From positions 1 to 64,000 of the forward strand of contig JAFXTN010000014.1 in assembly GCA_017535785.1 (NCBI GenBank): 64,000 nt of DNA, read 5' to 3'. The notes below the pieces were generated by a model, which was not told the DNA's origin, did no database searches, and saw nothing but the letters and a program-made list of their open reading frames with translations. This DNA is from Butyrivibrio sp. (GTDB lineage: Bacteria > Bacillota > Clostridia > Lachnospirales > Lachnospiraceae). Each line of letters opens with the position of its first letter. The first letter of the stretch is position 1. Shown here piece after piece: positions 15,348 through 24,644 of the stretch. Both the position numbers and the translations under genes were made by a program.

Positions 15348-15529
15348 GGTCAAACCTCCTCTTTTACTAATATATATAATATGTTCATAGAAAAGGCAAG
15401 TCACATTTTGACATCTCTAAATCAAAGTTTGCCATTCAGAAAATAAATCCCGTCAGATATACTTAAAGCACCCTGAACCGATTATAATTGATAGATTCAA
15501 ACGTTAACAATACATGAAAGGTTTTACGA

Positions 15530-17728
15530 ATGGACATAATATGGCATAGCAAATCACAGCAATATCATTTGTATAACGATAAGATCAGCTACATAATGGG
15601 AGTCACTCCTGTGGGCGATCTGGGAAGTATATACTTCGGAAAGCGCATACATGATAAGGAGGATATGTCATACGTTGTAAATCGTTTCGGACTTGCGAAT
15701 GTTGTAATGGATGCGGATACCGAATCCTACTCCATGGAGCTCAACCGTAGAGAATATCCGTCTTTCGGAATGACGGATTTCGGAACACAGGCATTTGAGA
15801 TTGAGATGGAGAACGGCTCCCGCGTAAGCTCTTTTGTCCATAAGGATCATAAGATATACCGCGGCAAGCCGAAGCTTAACGGGCTTCCGGCAACATATGC
15901 GGATGAAGACGAGGCGATGACCTTGGAAGTTTATCTTGAAGATGAAGTTGCCAAGATGACAATGACTCTTTCGTATACCATATTTGAGAAATATCCGGTG
16001 ATAGCAAGACATGCGGTGTTCACGAACAACGGCAGCGAGAAAAAGAAGCTCACAAGAGCACTGAGTGCCTGCATTGATCTGCCGGATCAGGACTACGAGT
16101 GGATGCAGTTTTCCGGAGCGTGGGCAAGAGAAAGGATCCCTGTTACGAGAAAGATCTCGGAAGGCGCCGTATCAATTGAAAGTAAGCGCGGAATATCGAG
16201 TGCCAACCAGAATCCTTTCGTGATAGTAAAAAGACCCGGAACCGACGATTTTGGCGGTGAGGCGATCGGAATGTCATTCGTTTACAGCGGAAATTTCCTT
16301 GCAAAAGCAGAATGCGATACCTTTGGAAGATTAAGGCTTCTTATGGGAATAAATCCCGACAGATTCACGTGGGTGCTCAAGGAAGGCGAATCATTCGAAA
16401 CACCGGAGGTCGTGATCGCAAGGACGAGCGAGGGTCTTAATGATCTTAGCCGTACATACCACGAGCTATATAATAACAACCTCGTAAGAGGAAAATGGAA
16501 GAATACTCCTAGACCTATCCTTATCAACAACTGGGAAGCTACATTCATGGATTTCGATGAAGATAGAATCCTCGAGATCGCAGAAAAGGCTAAAAAAGCC
16601 GGTGTTGAGATGTTCGTTCTGGACGATGGATGGTACGGAGAAAGAAATGACGACTACGCGGGACTCGGCGACTGGATTGAGAATCCCAAGAAGCTTCCGC
16701 AGGGAATGGCGGGACTTTCAAGTAAGATAAATGCGCTTGGAATGAAGTTCGGTTTCTGGATCGAGCCTGAGATGGTCAATCCGGACAGTAATCTTTACAG
16801 AAGGCATCCCGAATGGGTGCTTGCAACACCGGGCAGAAAGGCATCACTTGGAAGACATCAGTGTGTGCTTGATTTCTCGAGAGAGGAAGTAGTCGATTAT
16901 ATCTATGACATGCTTAAAAAGGTCATGGGTAGCGGCCCTATAAGTTATATCAAATGGGATATGAACAGATCTCTTACTGAGGTCTACAATGCGGAATTAC
17001 CCGCAGATGAGCAGGGAATGGTCTATCACAAGTACATTTTGGGCGTATACAGCCTGTATGAGAGACTTAGGAACGACTTCCCCGATATTCTTTTTGAATC
17101 ATGTTCATCGGGCGGAAACAGATTTGATGCGGGAATGCTATACTACGCACCGCAGGCATGGTGCTCGGACAATACCGACGCCATCGACAGGGTAAGGATA
17201 CAATACGGTACTTCTTTTGGCTATCCTATATCCTCGATAGGAGCGCATGTGTCAGCCGTTCCCAATCAGCAGACGGGACGGAGCGCATCGATAGAGACAC
17301 GTGCAAACGTAGCTTACTTTGGAACCTTCGGATATGAGCTTGATCTCAATCACATAACGGACGAGGAGTTTGAGGAAGTAAAGAAGCAGATAAGCTTTAT
17401 GAAAGAGAACAGAGAGCTGCTTCAGTTCGGAACCTTCTACAGACTCAGATCTCCTTTTGAAAAAGATCAGGCGGCATGGATAGTTGTTTCGAAGGATAAG
17501 AAAAAAGCGATACTTGGATTTTATTGCATGAGAGCAAATGTAAATCAGCTTCCGGGATTCCTAAGACTTGCAGGTCTTGACGAAGACAAAGTCTATACGC
17601 TTAGAGGCGAGGAATACTACGGAGATGAGCTTATGAACATGGGAGTTACTTTAAATAAGCTCAATTCAAACTTCCTTACAACGGGACAGGATTTCGTTTC
17701 GTACGTGGAAGTTCTGGAAGCGAAGTAA
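15530..17728 (+). CDS. aga: Alpha-galactosidase, GH36
   Basis: A 732-aa enzyme that removes alpha-1,6-galactose from melibiose, raffinose-type oligosaccharides or galactomannan. The length and catalytic spacing match AgaA/RafA-type tetrameric GH36 enzymes. Nucleophile Asp477 is in YIKWDMNRSL and acid/base Asp547 in CSDNTDAIDR. Active-site motifs LDDGWYG, GLGDWIENPKKLP and FGFWIEPEMVN are intact. No signal peptide is present, so it is cytosolic and acts on imported oligosaccharides. GAAAGG precedes the ATG. It heads the forward operon with the sugar ABC importer and opposes the AraC regulator. Confidence 0.95.
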   Translation: MDIIWHSKSQQYHLYNDKISYIMGVTPVGDLGSIYFGKRIHDKEDMSYVVNRFGLANVVMDADTESYSMELNRREYPSFGMTDFGTQAFEIEMENGSRVSSFVHKDHKIYRGKPKLNGLPATYADEDEAMTLEVYLEDEVAKMTMTLSYTIFEKYPVIARHAVFTNNGSEKKKLTRALSACIDLPDQDYEWMQFSGAWARERIPVTRKISEGAVSIESKRGISSANQNPFVIVKRPGTDDFGGEAIGMSFVYSGNFLAKAECDTFGRLRLLMGINPDRFTWVLKEGESFETPEVVIARTSEGLNDLSRTYHELYNNNLVRGKWKNTPRPILINNWEATFMDFDEDRILEIAEKAKKAGVEMFVLDDGWYGERNDDYAGLGDWIENPKKLPQGMAGLSSKINALGMKFGFWIEPEMVNPDSNLYRRHPEWVLATPGRKASLGRHQCVLDFSREEVVDYIYDMLKKVMGSGPISYIKWDMNRSLTEVYNAELPADEQGMVYHKYILGVYSLYERLRNDFPDILFESCSSGGNRFDAGMLYYAPQAWCSDNTDAIDRVRIQYGTSFGYPISSIGAHVSAVPNQQTGRSASIETRANVAYFGTFGYELDLNHITDEEFEEVKKQISFMKENRELLQFGTFYRLRSPFEKDQAAWIVVSKDKKKAILGFYCMRANVNQLPGFLRLAGLDEDKVYTLRGEEYYGDELMNMGVTLNKLNSNFLTTGQDFVSYVEVLEAK

Positions 17729-17801
17729 AAATGGAATTGTAATCGGGTCAGGGGACACAAAACAGTTACCAAAGAGAAGGTATGAAAAAGGAGGAAGATT
17801 C

Positions 17802-19136
17802 ATGAAAAAGAAGGTAATTGCCATTTTACTGAGCGCTGTTACTGTATTGTCGATGATCGGATGCGGAAGCCAGGCAGCACCTACACAGGATTCTGCAGCA
17901 CCCGCAGCTGAGGAAGCTCCCGCAGCGGAAGCGGCTGCACCTCAGTCAATCGGAAACAGTGTAGAGGGCGAGCTCTCCGTAACTATTTGGGATGAGGGCC
18001 AGAGAGCAGGTCTTCAGCAGATCGTTGATGAGTGGAGCGCACAGTCGGGTGTTAAGGCAACAATCCAGGTAGTTGACTGGAATAACTACTGGACACTTCT
18101 TGAAGCAGGCGCTACAGGCGGAGAACTTCCCGATGTATTCTGGATGCATTCAAACGTTGCACAGAAGTACATGGAGAACGACCTGCTCCTTGATCTTACG
18201 GACAAGATTGCAGCAAGTGACAAGATCGATATGAAGAATTACTACGAAGGTATCGTAAACCTTTACCAGTCAAACGGTAAGCAGTATGCGGTTCCCAAGG
18301 ATATCGATACTATCGCTCTGTGGTACAACAAGACTATCTTTGATGAGATGGGCGTAGCTTATCCCGATGACACATGGACATGGGATGATTTCGCTGCAGC
18401 AGCAAAGAAGCTCACTAACGATGATCATTGGGGATATGCAATTGCTCCCGGTAACAACCAGGAAGGCTATTACAATACCATCTATTCAATGGGCGGCTAT
18501 GTAATAAGCGACGACAAGAAGACATCCGGAATGGATGACCCTAACAGCATAAAGGCAGTTAAGCTCTTTACAGATATGATCGCAGACGGATCATGTCCCG
18601 ACCTTGCAACTGTATCAGAGACAGCTCCCAACGAGCTCCTTTGCACAGGAAAGACAGCTATGTGCATAAGCGGATCATGGATGCTCGCAGGCTATCGTGA
18701 CAACGAGTACGCAGCAGCAAACTGTGACGTGGCAGTTCTTCCTTTCACAAAGTCAGCAGATGATCGTGTATCCATCTACAACGGACTTGGATGGGCAGCA
18801 GCCGCAAACGGCAAGAACATTGATGCAGCTTGGTCACTTATCGAGTACCTCGGATCAAAAGAGGCTCAGATCAAGCAGGCAGAGCTTGGTGTAACAATGT
18901 CAGCTTATATCGGAACATCAGATTCATGGGTTAACAGCGTAAAGGCATTTGATCTTAACGGACACATGAAGATGCTTGATGCAAAGCTTGTATTCAGACC
19001 TTATTCAAGAGATACTACAGTTTGGGAAGACATGATGATCGAGAAGCTTCAGGACGCTTGGACAGGTGAGAAGCCTGTTGAGGATGTCTGCAAGGATATC
19101 GCAGCTCAGATGAATGCTGATCTTGCTGAAGAGTGA
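17802..19136 (+). CDS. Sugar ABC transporter substrate-binding lipoprotein
   Basis: A 444-aa family-1 extracellular solute-binding protein. The signal peptide ends in lipobox MIGC (Cys near 22), followed by an Ala/Pro/Glu-rich linker (about 25-50). The mature part carries typical motifs: WDEGQRAGLQQIVDEW, YAVPKDIDTIALWYNK, and FTDMIADG. AAAGGAGGAAG precedes the ATG. Together with the two permeases downstream it forms a CUT1-type importer, here probably for alpha-galactosides because of the flanking GH36 genes. No ATPase gene is in the operon, so a shared MsmK/MsiK-type ATPase encoded elsewhere is expected. Confidence 0.93.
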   Translation: MKKKVIAILLSAVTVLSMIGCGSQAAPTQDSAAPAAEEAPAAEAAAPQSIGNSVEGELSVTIWDEGQRAGLQQIVDEWSAQSGVKATIQVVDWNNYWTLLEAGATGGELPDVFWMHSNVAQKYMENDLLLDLTDKIAASDKIDMKNYYEGIVNLYQSNGKQYAVPKDIDTIALWYNKTIFDEMGVAYPDDTWTWDDFAAAAKKLTNDDHWGYAIAPGNNQEGYYNTIYSMGGYVISDDKKTSGMDDPNSIKAVKLFTDMIADGSCPDLATVSETAPNELLCTGKTAMCISGSWMLAGYRDNEYAAANCDVAVLPFTKSADDRVSIYNGLGWAAAANGKNIDAAWSLIEYLGSKEAQIKQAELGVTMSAYIGTSDSWVNSVKAFDLNGHMKMLDAKLVFRPYSRDTTVWEDMMIEKLQDAWTGEKPVEDVCKDIAAQMNADLAEE

Positions 19137-19180
19137 TCAGACACTATCAGATAATGAATTAAAAGAGGTATCATAAAGAA

Positions 19181-19215
19181 GGGTGCACTCGGGAAAGCCC
19201 CCGGGTGCACTTTTT
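19181..19215 (+). terminator. Intercistronic hairpin between binding protein and permeases
   Basis: The 11-bp stem GTGCACTCGGG/CCCGGGTGCAC (19183-19193 with 19200-19210, one G-T pair) is followed by T5. Within an ABC operon such hairpins partly terminate transcription or protect the upstream mRNA, giving more binding protein than permease. Confidence 0.85.
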
Positions 19216-19267
19216 CCATAAAAAAGAAAAAGATCTTATGTATCATTCCGATCGAGAGGAGAATCTT

Positions 19268-20167
19268 GTGAGAACTCAGGAAAAGAAAAAAATCTCTTCA
19301 AGACAAAAAAGTGAATTTATATGGGGATGGCTCTTTATTCTTCCCACCATGCTGGGACTTATAGTATTAAACATCTATCCGATGATCGATACGATAAGAC
19401 AGAGCTTTTATAAGACCGGAGATTTCGGAAAAGGCAATGTATTTGTGGGACTTGATAATTACAAAAAAGTCCTTGGAGATGCGGAAGTCTGGCAGGCTCT
19501 GTGGAACACGATCAAGTATGCGATCGTTGAGGTTCCGCTTTCGCTTGTCATAGCTCTTTTGCTTGCTGTAATGCTCAATAAAAAGATAAAAGGACGTGAC
19601 GTTTTCAGAACGATCTTTTTCCTTCCCATGGTTGTTGCACCCGCTGCGATCGCCATGGTATGGAAGTGGCTGTACAACTCCAATTTCGGACTGATAAACA
19701 ACACGTTTCACATAAAGGTTAACTGGATCTCGGATCCGAAGATCGCGATATATTCGATCGCTGTCATCGGTATCTGGTCCGTTATCGGTTACAACATGGT
19801 TCTGTTTTTGGCGGGACTTCAGGAGGTTCCGAGGGACTACTACGAGGCGGCTGCTCTCGACGGAGCGAACGAGTGGCATCAGCTTATAAACATAACTGTA
19901 CCGCTTATTTCCCCCACGATATTTTTTGTCCTGGTAACAAGGATCATCGCAGCTATGCAGGTATTCGACCTTATCTACATGCTGATCGACCTCAACAACC
20001 CCGCTTGGAAAAAGACGGAATCGCTGGTGTTCCTGTTCTACAAGTACTCTTTTGAGCAGAGCAAAAAAGGTTACGGCGCAACTGTTGTCGTAGTTCTTTT
20101 GATGGTTATATTGTTACTTACGGTCGTCCAGCTCATCGGACAAAAGAAATGGGTTCATTACGATTAA
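19268..20167 (+). CDS. Sugar ABC transporter permease (MsmF-type)
   Basis: A 299-aa CUT1 permease with six membrane helices. The EAA loop YYEAAALDGANEWHQLINI (about 205-225), which docks the ATPase, is clear. I place the start at the GTG at 19268 because GAGAGGAG lies 6 nt upstream. An ATG at 19238 has no good ribosome binding site, and any earlier start lies inside the preceding terminator hairpin. It pairs with the MsmG-type permease 13 bp downstream. Confidence 0.92.
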   Translation: MRTQEKKKISSRQKSEFIWGWLFILPTMLGLIVLNIYPMIDTIRQSFYKTGDFGKGNVFVGLDNYKKVLGDAEVWQALWNTIKYAIVEVPLSLVIALLLAVMLNKKIKGRDVFRTIFFLPMVVAPAAIAMVWKWLYNSNFGLINNTFHIKVNWISDPKIAIYSIAVIGIWSVIGYNMVLFLAGLQEVPRDYYEAAALDGANEWHQLINITVPLISPTIFFVLVTRIIAAMQVFDLIYMLIDLNNPAWKKTESLVFLFYKYSFEQSKKGYGATVVVVLLMVILLLTVVQLIGQKKWVHYD

Positions 20168-20180
20168 GGAGGAGACGGCC

Positions 20181-21005
20181 ATGAAGAAGAAAATATCTAC
20201 GATAGTAATGTATGTGGTGCTCGCGGTTGTCTCGTTCACAATGCTTGTTCCGTTTGTGTGGATGTTCCTTACGGCGTTCAAGACAACGGCAGAGACGATG
20301 CAGCTTGATCCGTTTGTTATCGTGCCGAGTGTGTGGCAGACGCAGAACTTTGGCAATGTAATAAAGGCAATGGATTTTGTAAGGCTCTATGCCAATACGC
20401 TTGGAATGATGGCGCTCAGGATCCTGTTTGCGGTGCTTACGGCGACGCTCAGCGGATATGCGTTTGCACGACTTGAGTTTAAGGGTAAAAATATCATGTT
20501 TGCGCTGGTTCTTTTGCAGATGATGATCCCGGTGCAGATATTCATAATCCCTCAGTACGTCATGGTAAGTAAGCTTCACCTTACGAATACGATCTTCGGA
20601 CTTGTATTTCCGGGTATCGTGTCGGCGTTTGGAACATTTCTTTTGCGCCAGGCTTACATGCAGCTTCCAAAGGATCTTGAAGAGGCGGCGAGGCTTGATG
20701 GATGTAATATTCCTAAGACTTTCTTTTACATAATGGCGCCGCTTACCAAGTCGGCGATGGTTGCACTCGGAATTTTCACCGCAGTGTTTGCGTACAAGGA
20801 CCTTATGTGGTCGATGATCGTGTGCCCGGACAACAGGGCGACGACGCTTGCGAGTGCGCTTGCCAAGATGAACGGACAGTATTCGCAGAAGTATCCGGAG
20901 CTTATGATGGCGGCACTTATATCATGTGTTCCGATGATAGTGATCTACATCATATTCCAGAAGCAGTTCATTGAAGGTATCGCTACTTCCGGAGGAAAGC
21001 TCTGA
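20181..21005 (+). CDS. Sugar ABC transporter permease (MsmG-type)
   Basis: A 274-aa second CUT1 permease with six helices and the EAA loop DLEEAARLDGCNIPKTFFYI near residues 172-191. AAGGAGGAGA precedes the ATG, 13 bp after the first permease. It completes the membrane channel of the alpha-galactoside importer. A small hairpin follows before the second GH36 gene. Confidence 0.93.
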   Translation: MKKKISTIVMYVVLAVVSFTMLVPFVWMFLTAFKTTAETMQLDPFVIVPSVWQTQNFGNVIKAMDFVRLYANTLGMMALRILFAVLTATLSGYAFARLEFKGKNIMFALVLLQMMIPVQIFIIPQYVMVSKLHLTNTIFGLVFPGIVSAFGTFLLRQAYMQLPKDLEEAARLDGCNIPKTFFYIMAPLTKSAMVALGIFTAVFAYKDLMWSMIVCPDNRATTLASALAKMNGQYSQKYPELMMAALISCVPMIVIYIIFQKQFIEGIATSGGKL

Positions 21006-21035
21006 TATAATAATAATTGTTTAAATAATGCAGAG

Positions 21036-21058
21036 GGCAGGTGTTTACCTGCCTTTTG
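21036..21058 (+). terminator. Weak terminator or hairpin after the permease genes
   Basis: GGCAGGT/ACCTGCC (21036-21042 with 21047-21053) with a 4-nt loop and TTTT. The short T-run suggests partial termination ahead of the second GH36 gene. Confidence 0.55.
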
Positions 21059-21078
21059 TGGACTACGGGAGATTTTGT

Positions 21079-23160
21079 ATGGATGGTAAAAAACTGATCA
21101 GAGAGCCCATGAACGACATGGAGGCGGTTTACATCATAGAGGAGACGGGAAAGGTGTCTTTTACCCTGCTCCCGGCAGGAGAGGAGGAGCTATTTTGGAA
21201 CAAGATAAAGCCCGATCCCCTTATTCAGATTTCCTGCACGGGAGATGCCACATGCATTGGGTTTGAGGCAGGTGAGACGAGGCACAACAGCGCGATGACC
21301 ATGGCGATGAAGTACTCATCGCAGGTGATCAACGTAACAAGCGAGGGTAAGTCCATAACTACGACAGTTGATTATCCCGGCGGCATGACCGCAAAGCATG
21401 TGTTGCTGGCGACGCGGGATTGCAGAGCGGTGCGGATATACACTGAGATAGAAAATCGGGGAAAAGAGGATGTGACTATCGAAGCTCTTTCGTCGGTGAA
21501 TCTAAGCGCCATCACGCCTTATGTAGAGGATGAGGGCCGCGATAGGCTCGTTCTTCACAGATTTAGGAGCAGATGGAGCGAAGAGGGAAGGCACGAAGCA
21601 AGGACTATTGAGGATCTTTTGCTTGAGCCGTCATGGGCAAATTTCGGAGTTCGCTGCGAGAAATTCGGAGCAATCGGATCCATGCCGGTAAGAGGTTATT
21701 TTCCTTTTGCGGCGCTTGAGGATAAGGAAGCCGGAGTCTTCTGGGCTCTTTCCTTGGCGTGCTCATCTTCTTGGCAGATAGAAGCAGTCAGGATAGATAA
21801 GGGGCTCAATGTCAGCGCGGGGATCGCGGATTATGAGTTCGGGCACTGGAGAAAGACGCTGCGCCCCGGCGAGGAATTCAGAACTCCTGAGGCATATGTG
21901 ACGGCGTGCAGGAGCGATTTCGCGGTGGCTTGCGACAGGCTCTTGGATGTGCAGAGAGCTAAGCTTCTTCCGGAGCAGAGAGTGACTGAGCTTCCGGCTC
22001 TTTTTAATGAGTATTGCACTACGTGGGGTGAGCCCGGAGAAGAGATAATCGGGCGCCTTCTAAATGTGATCAAGGGCGAGGACTTTAAATACTTTGTTAT
22101 CGACGCGGGCTGGTACGCTGATTCAGTCAAAGGTTGGCAGGACAATATGGGAGACTGGATCGTTGCACCGGATCTTTTTCCTAATGGGATCCGAAAGGCC
22201 GTAGAGATGATCGAGAGCGCCGGAATGAAGGCGGGTATCTGGTTCGAGCTCGAAGTCGTGGGCAAGGATTCGGATGTAGTCGATGACACAGCTCATCTTC
22301 TTACAAGGGATGGCAAGGTGATCATTTCCGGAACTCGCAGGTTCTGGGATATGCGAAGTGACTGGGTTAACGAGTACCTCAGCAAGAAGGTTATAGATTT
22401 CCTCAATGAAAACGGATTTAAATATATAAAGATCGATTACAACGATACAATCGGGATCGGCTGCGACGGCGCAGAGAGCGTCGGAGAGGGGCTTAGGGCC
22501 TGCGTAAACGCGACAAAGGATTTCTTTAGGAAGATAAGAGAAGAGGTTCCTGGTATCGCTATCGAGGTGTGCTCTTCGGGCGGACACAGGCTGGAGCCCG
22601 GCTTTATGGAGGTCGCGGACTATCTTTCTTTTTCCGATGCGCATGAAGAAAAGGAGATACCGGTCATCGCGGCGGATCTTCAGAAGCTTGTGCTTGCGCA
22701 AAAGAGCCAGATCTGGGCGGTACTTAGAAAAGATGATGAATATAAGCGCATAGCGTATTCCGTGTGTGCGGGAATGTACGGCGTTCTCTGCATCTCAGGA
22801 GATGTCTTTGATCTGCCGGCAGATAAGTGGGAGTTTGCGCTTCGCGGCGTTTCCTTCTACAAGAAGGCTTCACCCATCATCGTTGATGGCTTTACCGAGC
22901 GCTTCGGACCCTTCCAGAATTCCAACAGAGCACTAAAAGACTACCAAGCTTCTGTCAGGTATGGCAAAGACGGAGGCGCACTCGTCATCGTGCATTCATT
23001 TGAGCACGAAGGTGTGCAGAAAGTGACACTGCCGCTGAAGGGGAAGTTTGAAGTTGTTGATAAATACGAAACCGGCGACCACAAGATCGCGGTCACCGGC
23101 TCGGAACTTATAATGGAATTTTATGAGGCGTTTGATGCTGTAGCGGTGTTGCTTAAATAA
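21079..23160 (+). CDS. Second GH36-type alpha-galactosidase, divergent from the first
   Basis: A 693-aa protein from the ATG at 21079 (GGGAGA upstream; the ATG at 21028 lies in front of a hairpin and is unlikely). Clan-D fold motifs are visible: VIDAGWYAD, MGDWIVAPDLFPNG, AGIWFELEVVG, nucleophile Asp453 in YIKIDYND, EVCSSGGHR, and likely acid/base Asp520 in SFSDAHEEKE. The KIDYN nucleophile context and overall sequence differ strongly from the first enzyme (KWDMNR). It is therefore a different GH36 subgroup and may have another linkage or aglycone preference. No signal peptide is seen. Its 3' end overlaps the convergent fucU gene by 8 bp. Confidence 0.9.
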   Translation: MDGKKLIREPMNDMEAVYIIEETGKVSFTLLPAGEEELFWNKIKPDPLIQISCTGDATCIGFEAGETRHNSAMTMAMKYSSQVINVTSEGKSITTTVDYPGGMTAKHVLLATRDCRAVRIYTEIENRGKEDVTIEALSSVNLSAITPYVEDEGRDRLVLHRFRSRWSEEGRHEARTIEDLLLEPSWANFGVRCEKFGAIGSMPVRGYFPFAALEDKEAGVFWALSLACSSSWQIEAVRIDKGLNVSAGIADYEFGHWRKTLRPGEEFRTPEAYVTACRSDFAVACDRLLDVQRAKLLPEQRVTELPALFNEYCTTWGEPGEEIIGRLLNVIKGEDFKYFVIDAGWYADSVKGWQDNMGDWIVAPDLFPNGIRKAVEMIESAGMKAGIWFELEVVGKDSDVVDDTAHLLTRDGKVIISGTRRFWDMRSDWVNEYLSKKVIDFLNENGFKYIKIDYNDTIGIGCDGAESVGEGLRACVNATKDFFRKIREEVPGIAIEVCSSGGHRLEPGFMEVADYLSFSDAHEEKEIPVIAADLQKLVLAQKSQIWAVLRKDDEYKRIAYSVCAGMYGVLCISGDVFDLPADKWEFALRGVSFYKKASPIIVDGFTERFGPFQNSNRALKDYQASVRYGKDGGALVIVHSFEHEGVQKVTLPLKGKFEVVDKYETGDHKIAVTGSELIMEFYEAFDAVAVLLK

Positions 23161-23590
23161 CAACACCCTTCTGCAGCATGATGTTGGCGTAGAGGGCGGA
23201 TTCGCCGGTGACTACGATGGCGTAGGCTTTGCGGGCTTCTTCGTAGAAGGCAAAGCGCTCGATATGACCGATCATGGCTGTTCCGCGCTCATCGTGCTTT
23301 TGCAGGATCTCGCCGTAGGTGTCCCAGATGGGTGTCTCCACAGGATCGCCCTTCATGACTTCCATGAGGTTTACAGGGTGCTCAACATAGGTATCAAGGG
23401 GAAAAACCTGAAGTATCGCATCGAGGACTTCAGGAACCCCGTGGCCGTCAAGGCGCACCACAACTGAATTCTTTCCGACTGACTCCGCAGGGAAATTGCC
23501 GTCTGAGATAACTATCCTGTCGGCATGTCCCATCTCGCACAGAACTTTCAAAAGCTCCGGCGAGAGTATCTTTGGTATTCCTTTTAGCAT
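23153..23590 (-). CDS. fucU: FucU/RbsD-family sugar mutarotase
   Basis: A 145-aa protein of the RbsD/FucU family, which interconverts sugar anomers (L-fucose for FucU, ribose pyranose/furanose for RbsD). The N-terminal motif MGHADRIVISDGNFPA contains the catalytic His22 and Asp30 environment. VRLDGHGVPEVLDAIL and VEHPVNLMEV are typical of the FucU branch. It is the last gene of the reverse-strand operon with an aldo-keto reductase and a zinc dehydrogenase, so it probably supplies the correct anomer of a sugar to these oxidoreductases. Which sugar cannot be read from the sequence. Confidence 0.88.
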   Translation of the reverse strand: MLKGIPKILSPELLKVLCEMGHADRIVISDGNFPAESVGKNSVVVRLDGHGVPEVLDAILQVFPLDTYVEHPVNLMEVMKGDPVETPIWDTYGEILQKHDERGTAMIGHIERFAFYEEARKAYAIVVTGESALYANIMLQKGVVI

Positions 23591-23651
23591 AATCTACTCC
23601 TTCGAATAAGGTTCTATGGGCTTGCCAAATATTCTTTTGCCAAGATCCCCT

Positions 23652-24632
23652 TTACTCCCACAGCTGCGTCCAGTCCGCGGCGCCGGGCCATAAGAACACC
23701 TGGCCCTTTACCAGACGGCAGTTTCGCTCAGCTTTTGTCAAAAGAGCCATCTCATCATCCGTGAGAGGATCCTCGGTCGTACACCTTAGATTGGATAAAT
23801 ACTGAGACTCTTTTACGGAAAAAGGAATCGTACACATGCCGCGCTGAACCGCCCATTTTATGCAGATAACTGCGGGATGGACGTTATGTCTTTTGGCTAC
23901 TTCCACAACTTCCGGAAGCTCTGTGTCGGCTACATCTGTGCTGCATCTGTCGCGCTCGGGCCTGCTGGGAGAACCGATAGGGCAGAAGCCTATGGGCACG
24001 ATGTCGTGTGAAATCGCATAGTCAAAGAGATCCTGCTGCTGGAAAGAAGGATGGCACTCCATCTCAAGTGCAGCGGGCTTGATCCTGCAAAGAGGCAGGA
24101 CTTTCTCAAGCTTTGACACTGTCATGTTGGACATTCCGATTGCTTTTACAAGGCCTTCGTCGTAGAGCGTTTCAAGCTGCTTCCAAGTATCCATAAACTC
24201 ATCTACGGAAAACGGCTTGGAATCGGGATTTCTGGAATCGCCGTCGCATCCGGGAGCATGGTAGTTCGGGAAAGGCCAGTGCACAAAGTACAGATCGATA
24301 TAGGAAAGGCCAAGGTCGCGAAGACTCTTTTCACAGGCTTTTCTGACCTCGCGGTGCTGATCGTTCCAGACTTTGGATGTAATGAATAAGTCAGCTCTTT
24401 TGACCACGCCTTGGGAAAAGAGGCCTGCCAAAACCTTTCCGATCTGATCTTCGTTCTGATATACGGATGCGCAGTCCAGCATGCGATAGCCCGACTTAAC
24501 CGCGCCGGAGACAGCGTTTGCTATCTGATCCGGAGTGTACTTGTCGGAGCCGAAGGTGCCAAGGCCCACGGCGGGCATAACTGCGCCGGTGTTCAATTTG
24601 TACGTTGGGACGTTTGTTATAAATTCACTCAT
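23652..24632 (-). CDS. Aldo/keto reductase
   Basis: A 326-aa NAD(P)H-dependent oxidoreductase with a (beta/alpha)8 barrel. The catalytic tetrad is complete: Asp53 and Tyr58 (MLDCASVYQNE), Lys87 (ITSKVW) and His118 (DLYFVHWP). The C-terminal cofactor region with IPFSVKESQYLSNL is also intact. It resembles AKR family members acting on aldoses or short aldehydes. It lies 12 bp after the zinc dehydrogenase gene and 61 bp before fucU, which suggests a three-gene sugar oxidation-reduction operon. Confidence 0.92.
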   Translation of the reverse strand: MSEFITNVPTYKLNTGAVMPAVGLGTFGSDKYTPDQIANAVSGAVKSGYRMLDCASVYQNEDQIGKVLAGLFSQGVVKRADLFITSKVWNDQHREVRKACEKSLRDLGLSYIDLYFVHWPFPNYHAPGCDGDSRNPDSKPFSVDEFMDTWKQLETLYDEGLVKAIGMSNMTVSKLEKVLPLCRIKPAALEMECHPSFQQQDLFDYAISHDIVPIGFCPIGSPSRPERDRCSTDVADTELPEVVEVAKRHNVHPAVICIKWAVQRGMCTIPFSVKESQYLSNLRCTTEDPLTDDEMALLTKAERNCRLVKGQVFLWPGAADWTQLWE

Positions 24633-24644
24633 AGATCAGCCCCT

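Noticed and set aside
19367-19879. 170-codon reverse-strand frame opposite the sugar permease
   Set aside because: Antisense to the permease with its conserved EAA loop; composition and lack of motifs mark it as a shadow.
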